A stretch of DNA of 64,000 nucleotides, taken from contig CAWHPW010000005.1 in the NCBI GenBank assembly GCA_963831385.1, forward strand, positions 1-64,000, read 5' to 3'. The DNA comes from JACVRX01 sp963831385. GTDB taxonomy: Bacteria; Actinomycetota; Actinomycetes; Jiangellales; Jiangellaceae. The translations under genes were made by a program, and so were the position numbers. Of this stretch, positions 18,859-27,926 are shown one piece after another (within the stretch, counting starts at the first letter, position 1; every line of letters begins with the position of its first letter). The notes below the pieces were generated by a model. The model was not told where the DNA came from. It saw nothing but the letters and a program-made list of their open reading frames with translations, and made no database searches.

Positions 18859-19173
18859 ATGAACCAAGAACCGACAGACCAGTCGCCCGGCATGTCGCAG
18901 GTCCCACCACCTCAGCAGGCGCGTCCGCTGCGCCCACCGAGATCACCGTCTGACCTGCTCAAGCCGGTCATGCGGCGAGGCAGACTGGTCTCAGCGGCCA
19001 GCGCGGCGGACTGGACCTGTTGACCGAGAACGGCCGGTTCGAGTTGCTCGGGTCATTCGACTTCGACGCCCGAGAGGGGGACGAGGTCGAGATCCTCGGC
19101 GTGCCGGCGCCTCAGTCGCGGGGCACCGGCCGCGCCGGCCCTGCTGGTCCGGGAGCTGCGCCGGCTCGAATAA
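18859..19173 (+). CDS. Small protein of unknown function, frameshifted
   Basis: ATG 18859 opens a Pro/Gln-rich N-terminus; the frame stops at 19023, but the adjacent frame continues without loss as QRGGLDLLTENGRFELLGSF, DFDAREGDEVEILGVPAP, and, after a second shift near 19130, ends PALLVRELRRLE at TAA 19171. With shifts near 18988 and 19130 the product is ~104 residues. The beta-rich core with a Gly-Asp-x-Val pattern suggests an OB-like or DUF5818-like barrel; this is weak. The downstream gene is convergent. Confidence 0.5.
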
Positions 19174-19220
19174 CGCCTCCGGCCCGCTGGCCGGTGGTGC
19201 TGCTGGAGATGACCGGCCGG

Positions 19221-19625
19221 TCACCAGTGGCTGGGCAAGCTGCGCTGGTCGGTCTCGCCTGGGCCGGTATCCTCGCCGCCGTCAGCCGACCTGCCGGCCC
19301 TCCGCGTACCCGGCCGCCGGCGGCGGCTCAGATCCACTTCGGCGACAGCCGCGGCCAGGTCACGGGCGACCGCAGGGTACGCAGCGACCGGCTGCTCGCC
19401 GGACCAGACCACCCAGTGCTTCGCGCCGTCGATGTACACGTCGAGGTAGCTGCCGTCGCGCACCCGGTTCGCGTGCGCGCGGGCGGTCCGCCAGGCTGCT
19501 GCGTTCTGCTGACCGCGCTCCATGGCGGGCTTGATCACCGGCCACAGCTGACGGCCGATCTCGACCAGGGCGGCCGCACCGCCGATCTTGGCCAGGCCGC
19601 TCTTGGCCCGGTTGACCGCTCCCAT
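19221..19625 (-). CDS. Hypothetical protein downstream of DtxR-type repressor
   Basis: A 134-residue protein starting 3 bp after the stop of the metal-dependent repressor, so the two are one operon. Residues 1-30 contain a short apolar helix (KIGGAAALVEIGRQLWPVI), the middle has SYLDVYIDGAKHWVVWSGE, and the C-terminus is a charged low-complexity tail that may be out of frame. The family is not recognised. Confidence 0.6.
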   Translation of the reverse strand: MGAVNRAKSGLAKIGGAAALVEIGRQLWPVIKPAMERGQQNAAAWRTARAHANRVRDGSYLDVYIDGAKHWVVWSGEQPVAAYPAVARDLAAAVAEVDLSRRRRPGTRRAGRSADGGEDTGPGETDQRSLPSHW

Positions 19626-19628
19626 GGG

Positions 19629-20345
19629 TCAGACGCTCACGAACACGTGCGCGGCGGTATCCTGCCTGAGCTCGACCGTCTCCCCGCCGGCGCCGACGAT
19701 CAACGCCGCCCGGTCCTGGCGCGCCTGAACGGTTCGGCCAGGAACGATTCCTGCCCGCCGAAGTTCGCCCAGCAGCTTCTCGTCGGTCTGAAGGGGCTCG
19801 CTGATCCGCCGGACCGTCACATCGACGCCGGCGTCGGCACCGACCAGGCTGGGCAGCGGACGTACTCCTTCGTGGAAGTCCTCGACGGTGATCGGTCGGC
19901 CGAGTTCGGCCAATCCCGGGATCGGGTTGCCATATGGCGACTCGGTGGGGTCGTGCAGTAAATCGACCAGGCGGCGCTCGACGGCCTCGGAGACCACGTG
20001 CTCCCATCGACACGCCTCGACGTGGACGAGCTCCCAGTCCAGACCGATCACGTCGACCAGCAGGCGCTCGACGAGGCGATGCTTGCGCATCACTCGCATC
20101 GCCAGCAGCTGGCCCTGCTCGGTGAGTTCGAGATGACGGTCGGTGTCGAGGTGGAGCAGACCGTCGCGCTCCATCCGGGCCACCGTCTGACTGACGGTCG
20201 GGCCGGACTGGTGCAGCCGTTCGCCGATCCGAGCCCGGAGGGGGACGATTCCCTCCTCCTCCAGCTCGTAGATCGTCTTGAGGTACATCTCGGTCGTGTC
20301 GATGAGCTCGCTCAACGGACCACATCCCGTCGTGTCGTCATCCAT
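19629..20345 (-). CDS. DtxR/IdeR-family metal-dependent transcriptional repressor
   Basis: A 238-residue protein with the DtxR three-part layout: an N-terminal winged HTH (TTEMYLKTIYELEEEG, then RIGERLHQSGPTVSQTVARM), a dimerisation/metal domain with VEACRWEHVVSEAVERRL supplying the Cys/Glu/His ligands, and a C-terminal SH3-like FeoA domain (residues ~150-238). In actinobacteria such proteins repress iron or manganese uptake genes when metal is plentiful. No iron box was identified nearby. It is divergent from the ParA-like gene (65 bp between starts). Confidence 0.9.
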   Translation of the reverse strand: MDDDTTGCGPLSELIDTTEMYLKTIYELEEEGIVPLRARIGERLHQSGPTVSQTVARMERDGLLHLDTDRHLELTEQGQLLAMRVMRKHRLVERLLVDVIGLDWELVHVEACRWEHVVSEAVERRLVDLLHDPTESPYGNPIPGLAELGRPITVEDFHEGVRPLPSLVGADAGVDVTVRRISEPLQTDEKLLGELRRAGIVPGRTVQARQDRAALIVGAGGETVELRQDTAAHVFVSV

Positions 20346-20410
20346 TCAGAGCCTATCCCGGCGCAGCGACCACCGGCCGGGCCTGCCGAGCCCGTGGCAG
20401 ACTCTTCGGC

Positions 20411-21213
20411 GTGCTGGCCGTCAGCGTCCTCAGCCTCAAGGGGGGCGTGGGCAAGACGTCGGTCGTGCTCGGACTGGCCGGCGCCGCACGAGCTCGGGGA
20501 TTGCCGACACTCGTCGTCGACCTCGACCCGCAGGCGAACGCGACGACGGTGCTCGACCCGGACAACGTTCGTTTCACCACAAGCGACGTCCTCGCCGACG
20601 GACGGGCAGGTGTCATCGTCGATGCGATTTCGGCGACCGCATGGGGTCCCACTGTGTCGGTCGTGGCGAGCGAACCCGCGCTCGAGCATCGCAACCATCC
20701 CGCCGATGGCAGCGCACAGGAGCACCGGCTGCGAGCCGCCATGAAGGGGATGCGCCACGTTCGACCTGGTGCTCGTCGACTGCCCACCGAGTCTCGGGCG
20801 AGCTGTCCAAGAACGCACTGGCGGCCAGCGACCTCGCGCTCGTCGTCACCGAGCCGACGATGTTCGCCTTGACCGGCACCCAGCAGGCGCTGACCGCGGT
20901 CGACGTCATCCGCCGCGGCTTCAACCTGAGGCTACGAGCGGCCGGCATCGTGGTGAACCGGTTCCGACCACGGTCGGCAGAGCATCGGTTCCGGTTGGAT
21001 GAATTGCTCGCCGCCTACCGCGATCTGGTCCTCGATCCGGTGCTGCCGGAACGGTCAGCCGTCGGCGCAGCCGCGGGCAGCTGCGTCCCCATTCAAACCT
21101 GGCCATCGCCGGGAGCCCGGGAGGTCGGCCGGATCTTCTCGTCCTACCTCGACCATCTCCTCGCCGCGACCGACTCCGAGGGGCCGCTCACCAAGGGGGT
21201 CAGCCGACGATGA
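20411..21213 (+). CDS. ParA/MinD-like ATPase, frameshifted
   Basis: GTG 20411 begins LAVSVLSLKGGVGKTSVVLG, the deviant Walker A motif of ParA ATPases, followed by VVDLDPQANATTVLD (Walker A'). Switch motif DLVLVDCPPSLG lies in a second frame (20757-20806), and NALAASDLALVVTEPTMFAL to the end in the first; two compensating one-base shifts near 20757 and 20806 join them. The rebuilt protein is ~267 residues. A small RHH-like gene overlaps its end (ATGA), as in ParA-partner pairs. Without a ParB or parS nearby, a role in chromosome partition is not supported; cargo positioning is possible. Confidence 0.75.
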
Positions 21214-21491
21214 CCGCAACCCCGCAACCCCGTCCCGCTCTCCGGCGCGCCGAGGACGGCACTGTTCACCCGGCCGCCCCGCATCTGTCGTCGCTCGCCG
21301 TCGACATCTCGACGGCCAGCAGCCGCCGAAAGGGCAAGAGGAAGGACAAGGACAAGGCCGACGAAACCGTCGTCCTGACTGTCACGTTGCCGAAGCGGAC
21401 CCGCAAGCTGCTCCGCCGGAAGGCCGAGACCTACGGCTGGACGGCAGAGGAGGCGGCTGCCCACGTGCTGCGGGTCTGGGCCGACCGCTGA
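21210..21491 (+). CDS. Small basic protein, possible RHH partner of ParA
   Basis: A 93-residue protein whose ATG overlaps the ParA-like stop (ATGA). The first ~45 residues are disordered and basic (SRRKGKRKDKDKADE), and the C-terminus VVLTVTLPKRTRKLLRRKAE continues into a helix pair resembling a ribbon-helix-helix DNA-binding unit. Function is inferred from its coupling to the ATPase: it may be the DNA- or cargo-binding partner. Confidence 0.7.
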   Translation: MTATPQPRPALRRAEDGTVHPAAPHLSSLAVDISTASSRRKGKRKDKDKADETVVLTVTLPKRTRKLLRRKAETYGWTAEEAAAHVLRVWADR

Positions 21492-21505
21492 CGCCGCCCA
21501 GTTCC

Positions 21506-22642
21506 TCAAGGCTTCGCTTCATCCAGCCAGGCGCCCTTGATCATCACGGCCCGGACTCGGAAGGTCTCGTCGAGAACGAGCAGGTCCGCATCGAGACCGA
21601 CGGCGACCGAGCCGACTCGATCGCCCATCCCCAGCAACCGTGCGGGTGTGGTCGATGCCATCTGTACGACGTCATCGATGCCAATCCCGGCCTCGATCGC
21701 GAACCGGAATGCCCGGTCCGTGGTCAGTGTGCTGCCTGCGATCGTCACGCCGTCTGCGAGACGTGCGACGCTGCCCGTGACCCGCACCACCAGACCACCC
21801 AGGTGATAATCGCCGTCGCCAGCGCCAGCTGCCGCCATCGCGTCGGTGACCAGCGCTACCCGCCGCGCACCAGCGGTGCGCACTGCCAGCCGGACGGCGG
21901 CAGGGTGCAGGTGCACGCCGTCGCAGATGAGCTCGACAGTAACCCGATCGTCCTCCAGCAGAGCCGGTACCGGACCCGGTTCCCGATGGTGCGGTGAGCG
22001 CATGGCATTGAACAGGTGGGTGCCGACGGTCGCACCGGCGTCGATCGCCGCCCGGGTCTGATCGTAGGTCGCGTCGGTGTGGCCGACGGCGACGACGATG
22101 CCGGCGTGGATGAACCTGCGGCAGGCGTCGATGGCGTTCGGCAGCTCCGGTGCCAATGTGACCATTCGGAGGCCTTCGCCACCCGCAGCTACGAGACGGT
22201 CGACCACGTCTGGCTCCGGCGCCCTGAGCAGGCTGCCGTCGTGTGCGCCGCGCCGGGCCCGGGCGAGGAACGGGCCCTCGAGGTGGATCCCGGCGAGCAA
22301 CCCGTCGTCGACCAGTTCGGCCAGTGAGCCGAGGGCCGCGACCAATGTGTCTACGTCCGCAGTGACCAGGCTGGCGAGCGTCGTCGTGGTCCCGTGTCGG
22401 CGATGCAGATCGATGATCTGCCGCGCGGCGGTCTGCCCCCCGGTGGTGAAGTCAGCGCCCGCACCGCCGTGCACGTGGATGTCGACGAATCCTGGCACGA
22501 CCCAGCGCCCAGCCAGGTTGTGGTCGGCCGGTTTCGTCGGCTGGCCCGGGCCGATGGCGGTGATCGTTTGGTCGGCGGTCTCTAGCCAGCCATCGACGAT
22601 GCCCTCGGGTGTGACCAGCCGCCCGTTCGCCAGCACCGCCAT
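21506..22642 (-). CDS. nagA: N-acetylglucosamine-6-phosphate deacetylase
   Basis: A 378-residue amidohydrolase that converts GlcNAc-6-phosphate to glucosamine-6-phosphate and acetate in amino-sugar recycling. Visible family motifs are the metal site FVDIHVHGGAGADF, HLEGPFL with the catalytic-site Glu, VAVGHTDATYDQT, GTHLFNAMRSPHHREPG and LVTDAMAAAGAGDG with the catalytic Asp. The start is ATG 22642, 8 nt after GAGGAGG; the longer open frame upstream is not coding. It converges with the ParA-partner gene (14 bp). No nagB is in the window. Confidence 0.93.
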   Translation of the reverse strand: MAVLANGRLVTPEGIVDGWLETADQTITAIGPGQPTKPADHNLAGRWVVPGFVDIHVHGGAGADFTTGGQTAARQIIDLHRRHGTTTTLASLVTADVDTLVAALGSLAELVDDGLLAGIHLEGPFLARARRGAHDGSLLRAPEPDVVDRLVAAGGEGLRMVTLAPELPNAIDACRRFIHAGIVVAVGHTDATYDQTRAAIDAGATVGTHLFNAMRSPHHREPGPVPALLEDDRVTVELICDGVHLHPAAVRLAVRTAGARRVALVTDAMAAAGAGDGDYHLGGLVVRVTGSVARLADGVTIAGSTLTTDRAFRFAIEAGIGIDDVVQMASTTPARLLGMGDRVGSVAVGLDADLLVLDETFRVRAVMIKGAWLDEAKP

Positions 22643-22712
22643 CCGCGCACCCTCCTCGCCGGCGGTCGTCCGGCCGACCGCCCTGACGGTACCCGGGGTT
22701 AGTGTCGCGGCC

Positions 22713-23420
22713 ATGACAGTGCACGTGGGCCGGCGGTTCCGCGGTCCGTCCAATTCCGGCAATGGCGGATACGTCTGTGGCCTGGTGGCAGCCGAGGCCG
22801 GGGCTTCGGTCGGCGGATCCGCCGCCGAAGTCACGTTGCGCTCGCCCCCACCGCTGGACACGGCGATGTCCGTCGAGGTCCGTGACGATGACGGCGTGCG
22901 GATCCGGCATGGCGACGTGACCGTTGCCGAGGGTCAGCGGGCGATACTCTCCCCCTACCCGGTGCCGCCGGTGGATGCGATGACGGCGCGGAACGCGTCC
23001 ACGTTGTATCCGGGTCTGGTCGTGCACCCGTTCCCCGAATGCTTCGTGTGTGGACCGGCTCGGCCGCCGGGCGACGGCCTGCGGCTTTTCCCGGGCCGCC
23101 TCGGCGACGGCCGGACCGCTTGCCTCTGGACCGTTGCGGCGGACGTGGCGGGCCAGCCCGAGTTCGTCTGGGCCGTGCTGGATTGCCCGGGCGGCTGGTC
23201 GGCCGACATCGAGGGCCGCCCCATGGTCTTGGGTCGGATGACGGCCCAGGTGAGTGCGGTGCCGGCTGCGAGCGAGCAGTGCATCGTCATGGGCCAGCTG
23301 CTCGGCTCCGAGGGTCGCAAGACGTGGACAGCGACAAGTGCCTACGGTGCCGACGGCCGCGAACTCGGCCGCGCCCACTCGACATGGCTCACCATTCAGC
23401 CTGGCGTGCGGGCGTCGTAG
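22713..23420 (+). CDS. Hotdog-fold thioesterase-like protein
   Basis: A 235-residue protein beginning MTVHVGRRFRGPSNSGNGGY, divergent from nagA. The N-terminal FRGPSNSGNGGYVCG and central PFPECFVCGPARPPGDGL segments are typical of actinobacterial proteins of about this length with a double hotdog-like fold; the CFVCG pair may bind metal. The substrate is unknown, although acyl-CoA thioesterase activity is a common assumption. The last 25 bp overlap the 3' end of the convergent MFS gene. Confidence 0.7.
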   Translation: MTVHVGRRFRGPSNSGNGGYVCGLVAAEAGASVGGSAAEVTLRSPPPLDTAMSVEVRDDDGVRIRHGDVTVAEGQRAILSPYPVPPVDAMTARNASTLYPGLVVHPFPECFVCGPARPPGDGLRLFPGRLGDGRTACLWTVAADVAGQPEFVWAVLDCPGGWSADIEGRPMVLGRMTAQVSAVPAASEQCIVMGQLLGSEGRKTWTATSAYGADGRELGRAHSTWLTIQPGVRAS

Positions 23421-24709
23421 CGGGCGAAGCCCGGGAACCTGACCGCGAGCGCGGCCGTGGCGGCCATGCAGGCGCATCCGCCGGCGATGACGGCGATCGT
23501 CGGACCGAACAGTGAGCCGAGAGTCCCGGCGGTCATATCACCGAGCCGCGGCCCGCCAGCGACTACGACGATGAACACGCCCTGCAGGCGTCCGCGCATC
23601 TCGTCGGGAGCCGCGACCTGCAGGATCGTCGTCCGAAACGCGGCGCTGACCATGTCGAACGCACCGGACAAGGCAAGGAAGAACACGCCCACCCACAACG
23701 ACCCAGCGAGACCGAATGCCGCAACGCTGGCGCCGTAGCCGACAACGCAGACCAGTATCGCGAGCCCTTGCCGACGGATGCGGCCGAGCCAGCCGCTGGA
23801 CACCCCGGCCATGATCGCGCCGATCGCGGGCGCTGCCTGGAGCAGCCCGAGGGTGCGCGCCCCGCCGCCGTACACGGTGTCCGCGAGCTCCGGGAACAAC
23901 GCCCTCGGCTGCGCCAGGACCATGGCGCACATGTCCACCAGGAACGTCATCAGCACGTTGGTTCGCGCCCGCAAGAACCGGAAGCCTTCCAGCATCGATC
24001 GCAGGCCGGACTGCCGAACGACGCGCTCGGGCGGCACCGGTGGCAGCCGCCACAACGCATAGAGCGCGGCAAGGAACGTCACAGCGTCGATCGCGTATGG
24101 AAGTGCAAAGCCATTGCTGACCGCGATCAAGGCACCGCCGGCCAGCGGGCCGACCGTGAACCCGAGGTTGAAGCTGAGTGTGGTCAGCGCATTGGCGGCG
24201 GGGAGCAGACGGGGCGGCAACAGCCTCGGCACGATCGTCTGGCGGGCGGGGTTGTTGACGGCGAAACACGCTGATTGGGCGCCTACCACGACATAGAGCA
24301 GCCAAACCTGGTCCAGCCCGAGCACCGCTTGGACGACCAGCACCAGCGACAGCAACCAGAGCCCAGTCGACGACACGATCGCGACGAGCCGGCGGTCGAA
24401 CCGGTCAACCAGCGTGCCGCCGTAGAGCCCGAAGACAATCAGTGGTACGACAGCGAAAGCGCCGATGAGGCCGACGGCGAACGAAGAACGGGTGAGGCTC
24501 CACACCTGGTACGCGACGGCGACCGCGGTCATCTGCTGACCGAGCTGCGACACAGTCAATCCGGCCCAAAGCCGACGGTAATGCGCCGAGAAGCGCAGCG
24601 GTTGGATGTCGGCCACAACGGCCTTCACCAGCCGCCAACTTCGCCTCACGACGGTCGAGGTTACGGTCGGATCACCCGTTCGGCCCGCCGCGGCGATGTC
24701 GTTTGCCAT
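23396..24709 (-). CDS. MFS transporter (Bcr/enterobactin-exporter-like)
   Basis: A 437-residue protein with 12 membrane segments. The loop 2-3 motif GGTLVDRFDRRLV matches the MFS signature, and SACFAVNNPARQTIVPRLL is the pattern of EntS-type or macrolide-type exporters. The substrate is unknown. Helices are intact and no frameshift is seen. It overlaps the convergent hotdog gene by 25 bp. The 206-bp region to the end of pdxH holds its likely promoter and nothing else I recognise. Confidence 0.88.
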   Translation of the reverse strand: MANDIAAAGRTGDPTVTSTVVRRSWRLVKAVVADIQPLRFSAHYRRLWAGLTVSQLGQQMTAVAVAYQVWSLTRSSFAVGLIGAFAVVPLIVFGLYGGTLVDRFDRRLVAIVSSTGLWLLSLVLVVQAVLGLDQVWLLYVVVGAQSACFAVNNPARQTIVPRLLPPRLLPAANALTTLSFNLGFTVGPLAGGALIAVSNGFALPYAIDAVTFLAALYALWRLPPVPPERVVRQSGLRSMLEGFRFLRARTNVLMTFLVDMCAMVLAQPRALFPELADTVYGGGARTLGLLQAAPAIGAIMAGVSSGWLGRIRRQGLAILVCVVGYGASVAAFGLAGSLWVGVFFLALSGAFDMVSAAFRTTILQVAAPDEMRGRLQGVFIVVVAGGPRLGDMTAGTLGSLFGPTIAVIAGGCACMAATAALAVRFPGFARYDARTPG

Positions 24710-24915
24710 GCGACCGGCTTCGACCTACGGTCGGATTACACGGGAAGGGAGGTGGTCCGCAGAATGCATAGCTCTGGGACTCGTGAGGTGGTCGCCCGCT
24801 AAGGGCAATCCCAACCAAGCCACCCGACCCGTGGGCTCCCGGGCAGTAGTCCCCCCGGGCCGTGTCATGGCAACAGACGCGGAGCGGCCTACGGGTCGCT
24901 CGCGCTCATGGGGAA

Positions 24916-25604
24916 TCAGGGGGCCAGCCGCTCCAGCCGCCACTGTGCACCGGATCGCGTATACCGCAGCCGGTCGTGCAGGCGGGCCGGCCCGCCTTGC
25001 CAGAACTCCACGGTGTCCGGGACGACTCGGTAGCCGCCCCAGAACGGCGGAGCCGGCACTGTCTCGGGAAACCTCTCGGCCGCGGCCTGCGGCGGCGGCT
25101 TCCAACTCGGCACGTGAGCCGATGACCGAAGACTGGTCGCTGGCCCACGCACCGAGCTGGGACTCCCGGGGGCGGGTGGCCCAGTACGCCTCGGTCTCCG
25201 TCCGGGTCACAGGCTCGGCCGTCCCGCACACGATGACCTGGCGAGCCATCGCGAACCACGGAAAGCAGAGCGAGACGGCGGGATTCGCACACATCTCGGA
25301 CGGCCTTGCGGGACCCGAGGTTGGTGAAGAAGACGAAGCCGGAATCGTCGAGGTCCTTGAGCAGCACATGCCGTGCCCTCGGCCGACCGTCGGGCGTCGC
25401 CGTCGCCAGCACCATGGCGTTCGGCTCGGGCAGGCTGCAGTCAACCGCGGCAGCGAGCCAGCTTCGGAATACCGCGAAGGGTTCGTCGGCCAGCGCCGAT
25501 TCGAGCAGCCGCTCAGCTGGATAGCCTCGGCGCATCCGGGAGAGCGTCTCTTGTGCGAAATCCCACACCGGCGATGGCTCCACTTGTTGGAACCCTCCGT
25601 TCAC
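24916..25604 (-). CDS. pdxH: Pyridoxamine 5'-phosphate oxidase, frameshifted
   Basis: FMN-dependent oxidase of vitamin B6 synthesis and salvage, making pyridoxal phosphate. LPEPNAMVLATATPDGRPRA and HVLLKDLDDSGFVFFTNLGS are in one frame; FPWFAMARQVIVCGTAEPV with PRESQLGAWASDQSSVI are in another; and FPETVPAPPFWGGYRVVPDT with the terminal RLERLAP are in a third. Shifts near 25310 and 25125 reunite a normal-length enzyme. The start is uncertain between GTG 25604 and ATG 25535. It is divergent from citrate synthase, the arrangement commonly seen in actinobacteria. Confidence 0.85.
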
Positions 25605-25683
25605 ACGGCAGAATGGTCTCTCCGCTCGCGACCATCCTTGCCGCGAACGGATCAGGCCACGAGCCCCGATCGTGGGAGTGTGC

Positions 25684-26796
25684 ATGACCGAAGTGCAGCC
25701 CGAAGTCCAGCCTGGTCTCGAAGGTGTCATCGCGTTCGAAACCGAGATCGCCGAACCCGATCGCGCCGGCGGGGCGTTGCGCTACCGGGGGGTCGACATC
25801 GAGGACCTGGTCGGGCGGGTTCCGTTCGAGAACGTCTGGGGACTGCTTGTCGACGCGGCGTTCGAGCCAGGACTGCCGCCGGCCGAGCCGTTCCCGATCC
25901 CGGTGCACTCCGGCGACGTCCGGGTCGACGTGCAAAGCGCACTCGCCATGCTCGCACCGGCGTGGGGTTTCCGGCCATTATTGGATGTCTCCGACGAGCA
26001 GTGTCGCGAGGACCTTGCCCGTGCGGCCGTCATGGCTCTGTCGTTCGTCGCCCAGTCCGCTCGCGGTATCGGCCTGCCGATGATCCCGCAGCGCGAGATC
26101 GACAAGGCGCGCACCATCGTTGAACGGTTCATGATCCGCTGGCGGGGTGAGCCCGACCCTCAGCATGTGCGTGCGGTCGACGCCTACTTCACCTCGGCGG
26201 CCGAACATGGAATGAACGCGTCGACGTTCACCGCCCGGGTCGTTGCTTCGACAGGAGCCGACGTGGCAGCGGCACTGTCCGCTGCGGTGGGCGCAATGAG
26301 CGGGCCGCTACACGGCGGGGCTCCGTCCCGGGTGTTGGCGATGATCGAGGAGATCGAGCGGACCGGGGACGCCGACGGCTATGTGCGCGGCGTGTTGGAC
26401 CGCCATGAGCGGCTGATGGGCTTCGGGCACCGGGTCTACCGCGCCGAGGACCCACGGGCGCGGACCCTGCGTCGGATCGCCCGCGAGCTCGACGCGCCGC
26501 GGTATCAGGTGGCCGAGGCCTTCGAGAAGGCTGCATTGGCTCAGCTCGCCGAACGCCGCCCGGACCGGGTTCTGGCGACCAATGTCGAGTTCTGGGCGGC
26601 GATCGTGCTCGACTACGCCGAGGTACCGCCGCACATGTTCACGTCGATGTTCACCTGCGCCCGCACGGCGGGGTGGAGCGCACACATCCTCGAGCAGAAG
26701 AAGTACGGCCGGCTGGTCCGCCCGTCCGCGAAATACACCGGGCCACCTTCTCGTCGTCCCGACGAGGTACCCGGCTGGAACCCGGCCTGGACGTGA
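25684..26796 (+). CDS. Citrate synthase 2
   Basis: A 370-residue type citrate synthase converting oxaloacetate and acetyl-CoA to citrate. Active-site segments are SGPLHGGAPSRVLAMIEE (first His), LMGFGHRVYRAEDPRA (second His and Arg) and TNVEFWAAIVLDYAEVP (catalytic acidic residue). The N-terminal RYRGVDIEDLVGRVPFENVW is typical of the short actinobacterial form. GGGAG precedes ATG 25684. The stop overlaps the serC start (GTGA), so the two are co-translated. Confidence 0.93.
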   Translation: MTEVQPEVQPGLEGVIAFETEIAEPDRAGGALRYRGVDIEDLVGRVPFENVWGLLVDAAFEPGLPPAEPFPIPVHSGDVRVDVQSALAMLAPAWGFRPLLDVSDEQCREDLARAAVMALSFVAQSARGIGLPMIPQREIDKARTIVERFMIRWRGEPDPQHVRAVDAYFTSAAEHGMNASTFTARVVASTGADVAAALSAAVGAMSGPLHGGAPSRVLAMIEEIERTGDADGYVRGVLDRHERLMGFGHRVYRAEDPRARTLRRIARELDAPRYQVAEAFEKAALAQLAERRPDRVLATNVEFWAAIVLDYAEVPPHMFTSMFTCARTAGWSAHILEQKKYGRLVRPSAKYTGPPSRRPDEVPGWNPAWT

Positions 26797-27926
26797 CGAA
26801 CATCCCGCAGATCACACTCCCCGCCGACCTCCGGCCGCAAGACGGGCGGTTCGGCTCGGGGCCAGGCAAGGTCCGTCCCGAAGCTGTCGCTGCGCTGGCC
26901 GCGTCGGGCGCCACGTATCTCGGCACGTCGCACCGCCAGGCACCGGTCCGGAGCCTGGTGCGGAGAGTGCGTGCCGGGGTCCGTGACCTGTTCGGGCTGC
27001 CCGACGGCTACGAGGTCATCCTCGGCAACGGCGGTTCGACGGCGTTCTGGGACGCGGCCGCGTTCGGGCTGATCCGCCGTCGTGCTCAGCACCTGGAGTT
27101 CGGCGAGTTCTCCGCCAGGTTCGCCGCAGCCGTCAGGGCGGCGCCGTGGCTTGTCGACCCGACGACTGTCAGCGCCGAGCCCGGGACGCTGGCGTATCCC
27201 CATGCCGAGCCCGACGTTGACGCCTATGCGTGGCCGCACAACGAAACGTCGACCGGTGTGATGGCGCCGGTGCGCCGGATCGACGGGGCCGATCCGGATG
27301 CCTTGATCATCGTCGACGCGACGAGCGGCGCCGGCGGGCTGCCGTTGGACGTGGCCGAGGTGGATGCCTACTACTTCGCTCCGCAGAAGTGCTTTGCTTC
27401 CGATGGCGGGCTGTGGATCGCAGTCATGTCGCCGCGAGCGCTCGCCCGGATCGACGAGATCTCCGGCAGCGGGCGCTACGTGCCCGCATTTCTCGACCTG
27501 TCGATCGCGATGGCGAACTCACGCCAGGACCAGACCTACAACACGCCCGCGGTGGCCACATTGTTCCTCATGGCCGAGCAACTCGACTGGTTGCTCGGCA
27601 ACGGCGGGCTCGCGTTCGCCGTCGACCGGACCACCGACTCGTCCAGCCGCTTGTACCGGTGGGCGGAGAAGTCCGGCTACACCACGCCGTTCGTCGCCGA
27701 CCCTGCCGCGCGGTCCCTGGTGGTCGGGACCGTCGACTTCGATCACTCGGTCGACGCCCCAGCGATCGCGGCCGTGCTGCGCAGCAACGGCATCGTCGAC
27801 GTCGAGCCGTATCGCAAGTTGGGCCGCAATCAACTACGGATCGCGATGTTCCCGTCGGTCGATCCCGACGATGTGGAAGCGCTTACGGCATGCATCGACT
27901 ACATCGTTGAGCGGCTGGTGACCTGA
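26793..27926 (+). CDS. serC: Phosphoserine aminotransferase
   Basis: A 377-residue PLP enzyme of serine synthesis (3-phosphohydroxypyruvate to phosphoserine). The N-terminus DGRFGSGPGKVRPEAV and TYLGTSHRQAPVRSLV match the long actinobacterial SerC. The PLP lysine lies in YYFAPQKCFASDGGLWIAV; PHNETSTGVMAPV and DATSGAGGLPLDV are cofactor contacts. It starts at GTG 26793, overlapping the citrate synthase stop. It is of unusual operon company but standard for the class. The last 28 bp overlap the convergent methyltransferase gene. Confidence 0.93.
   Translation: MTNIPQITLPADLRPQDGRFGSGPGKVRPEAVAALAASGATYLGTSHRQAPVRSLVRRVRAGVRDLFGLPDGYEVILGNGGSTAFWDAAAFGLIRRRAQHLEFGEFSARFAAAVRAAPWLVDPTTVSAEPGTLAYPHAEPDVDAYAWPHNETSTGVMAPVRRIDGADPDALIIVDATSGAGGLPLDVAEVDAYYFAPQKCFASDGGLWIAVMSPRALARIDEISGSGRYVPAFLDLSIAMANSRQDQTYNTPAVATLFLMAEQLDWLLGNGGLAFAVDRTTDSSSRLYRWAEKSGYTTPFVADPAARSLVVGTVDFDHSVDAPAIAAVLRSNGIVDVEPYRKLGRNQLRIAMFPSVDPDDVEALTACIDYIVERLVT

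Noticed and set aside
20411..21491. Plasmid or phage partition locus
   Set aside because: The ParA-like gene and its small partner have no ParB, parS repeats, replication or phage genes nearby; the neighbours are chromosomal metabolic genes.
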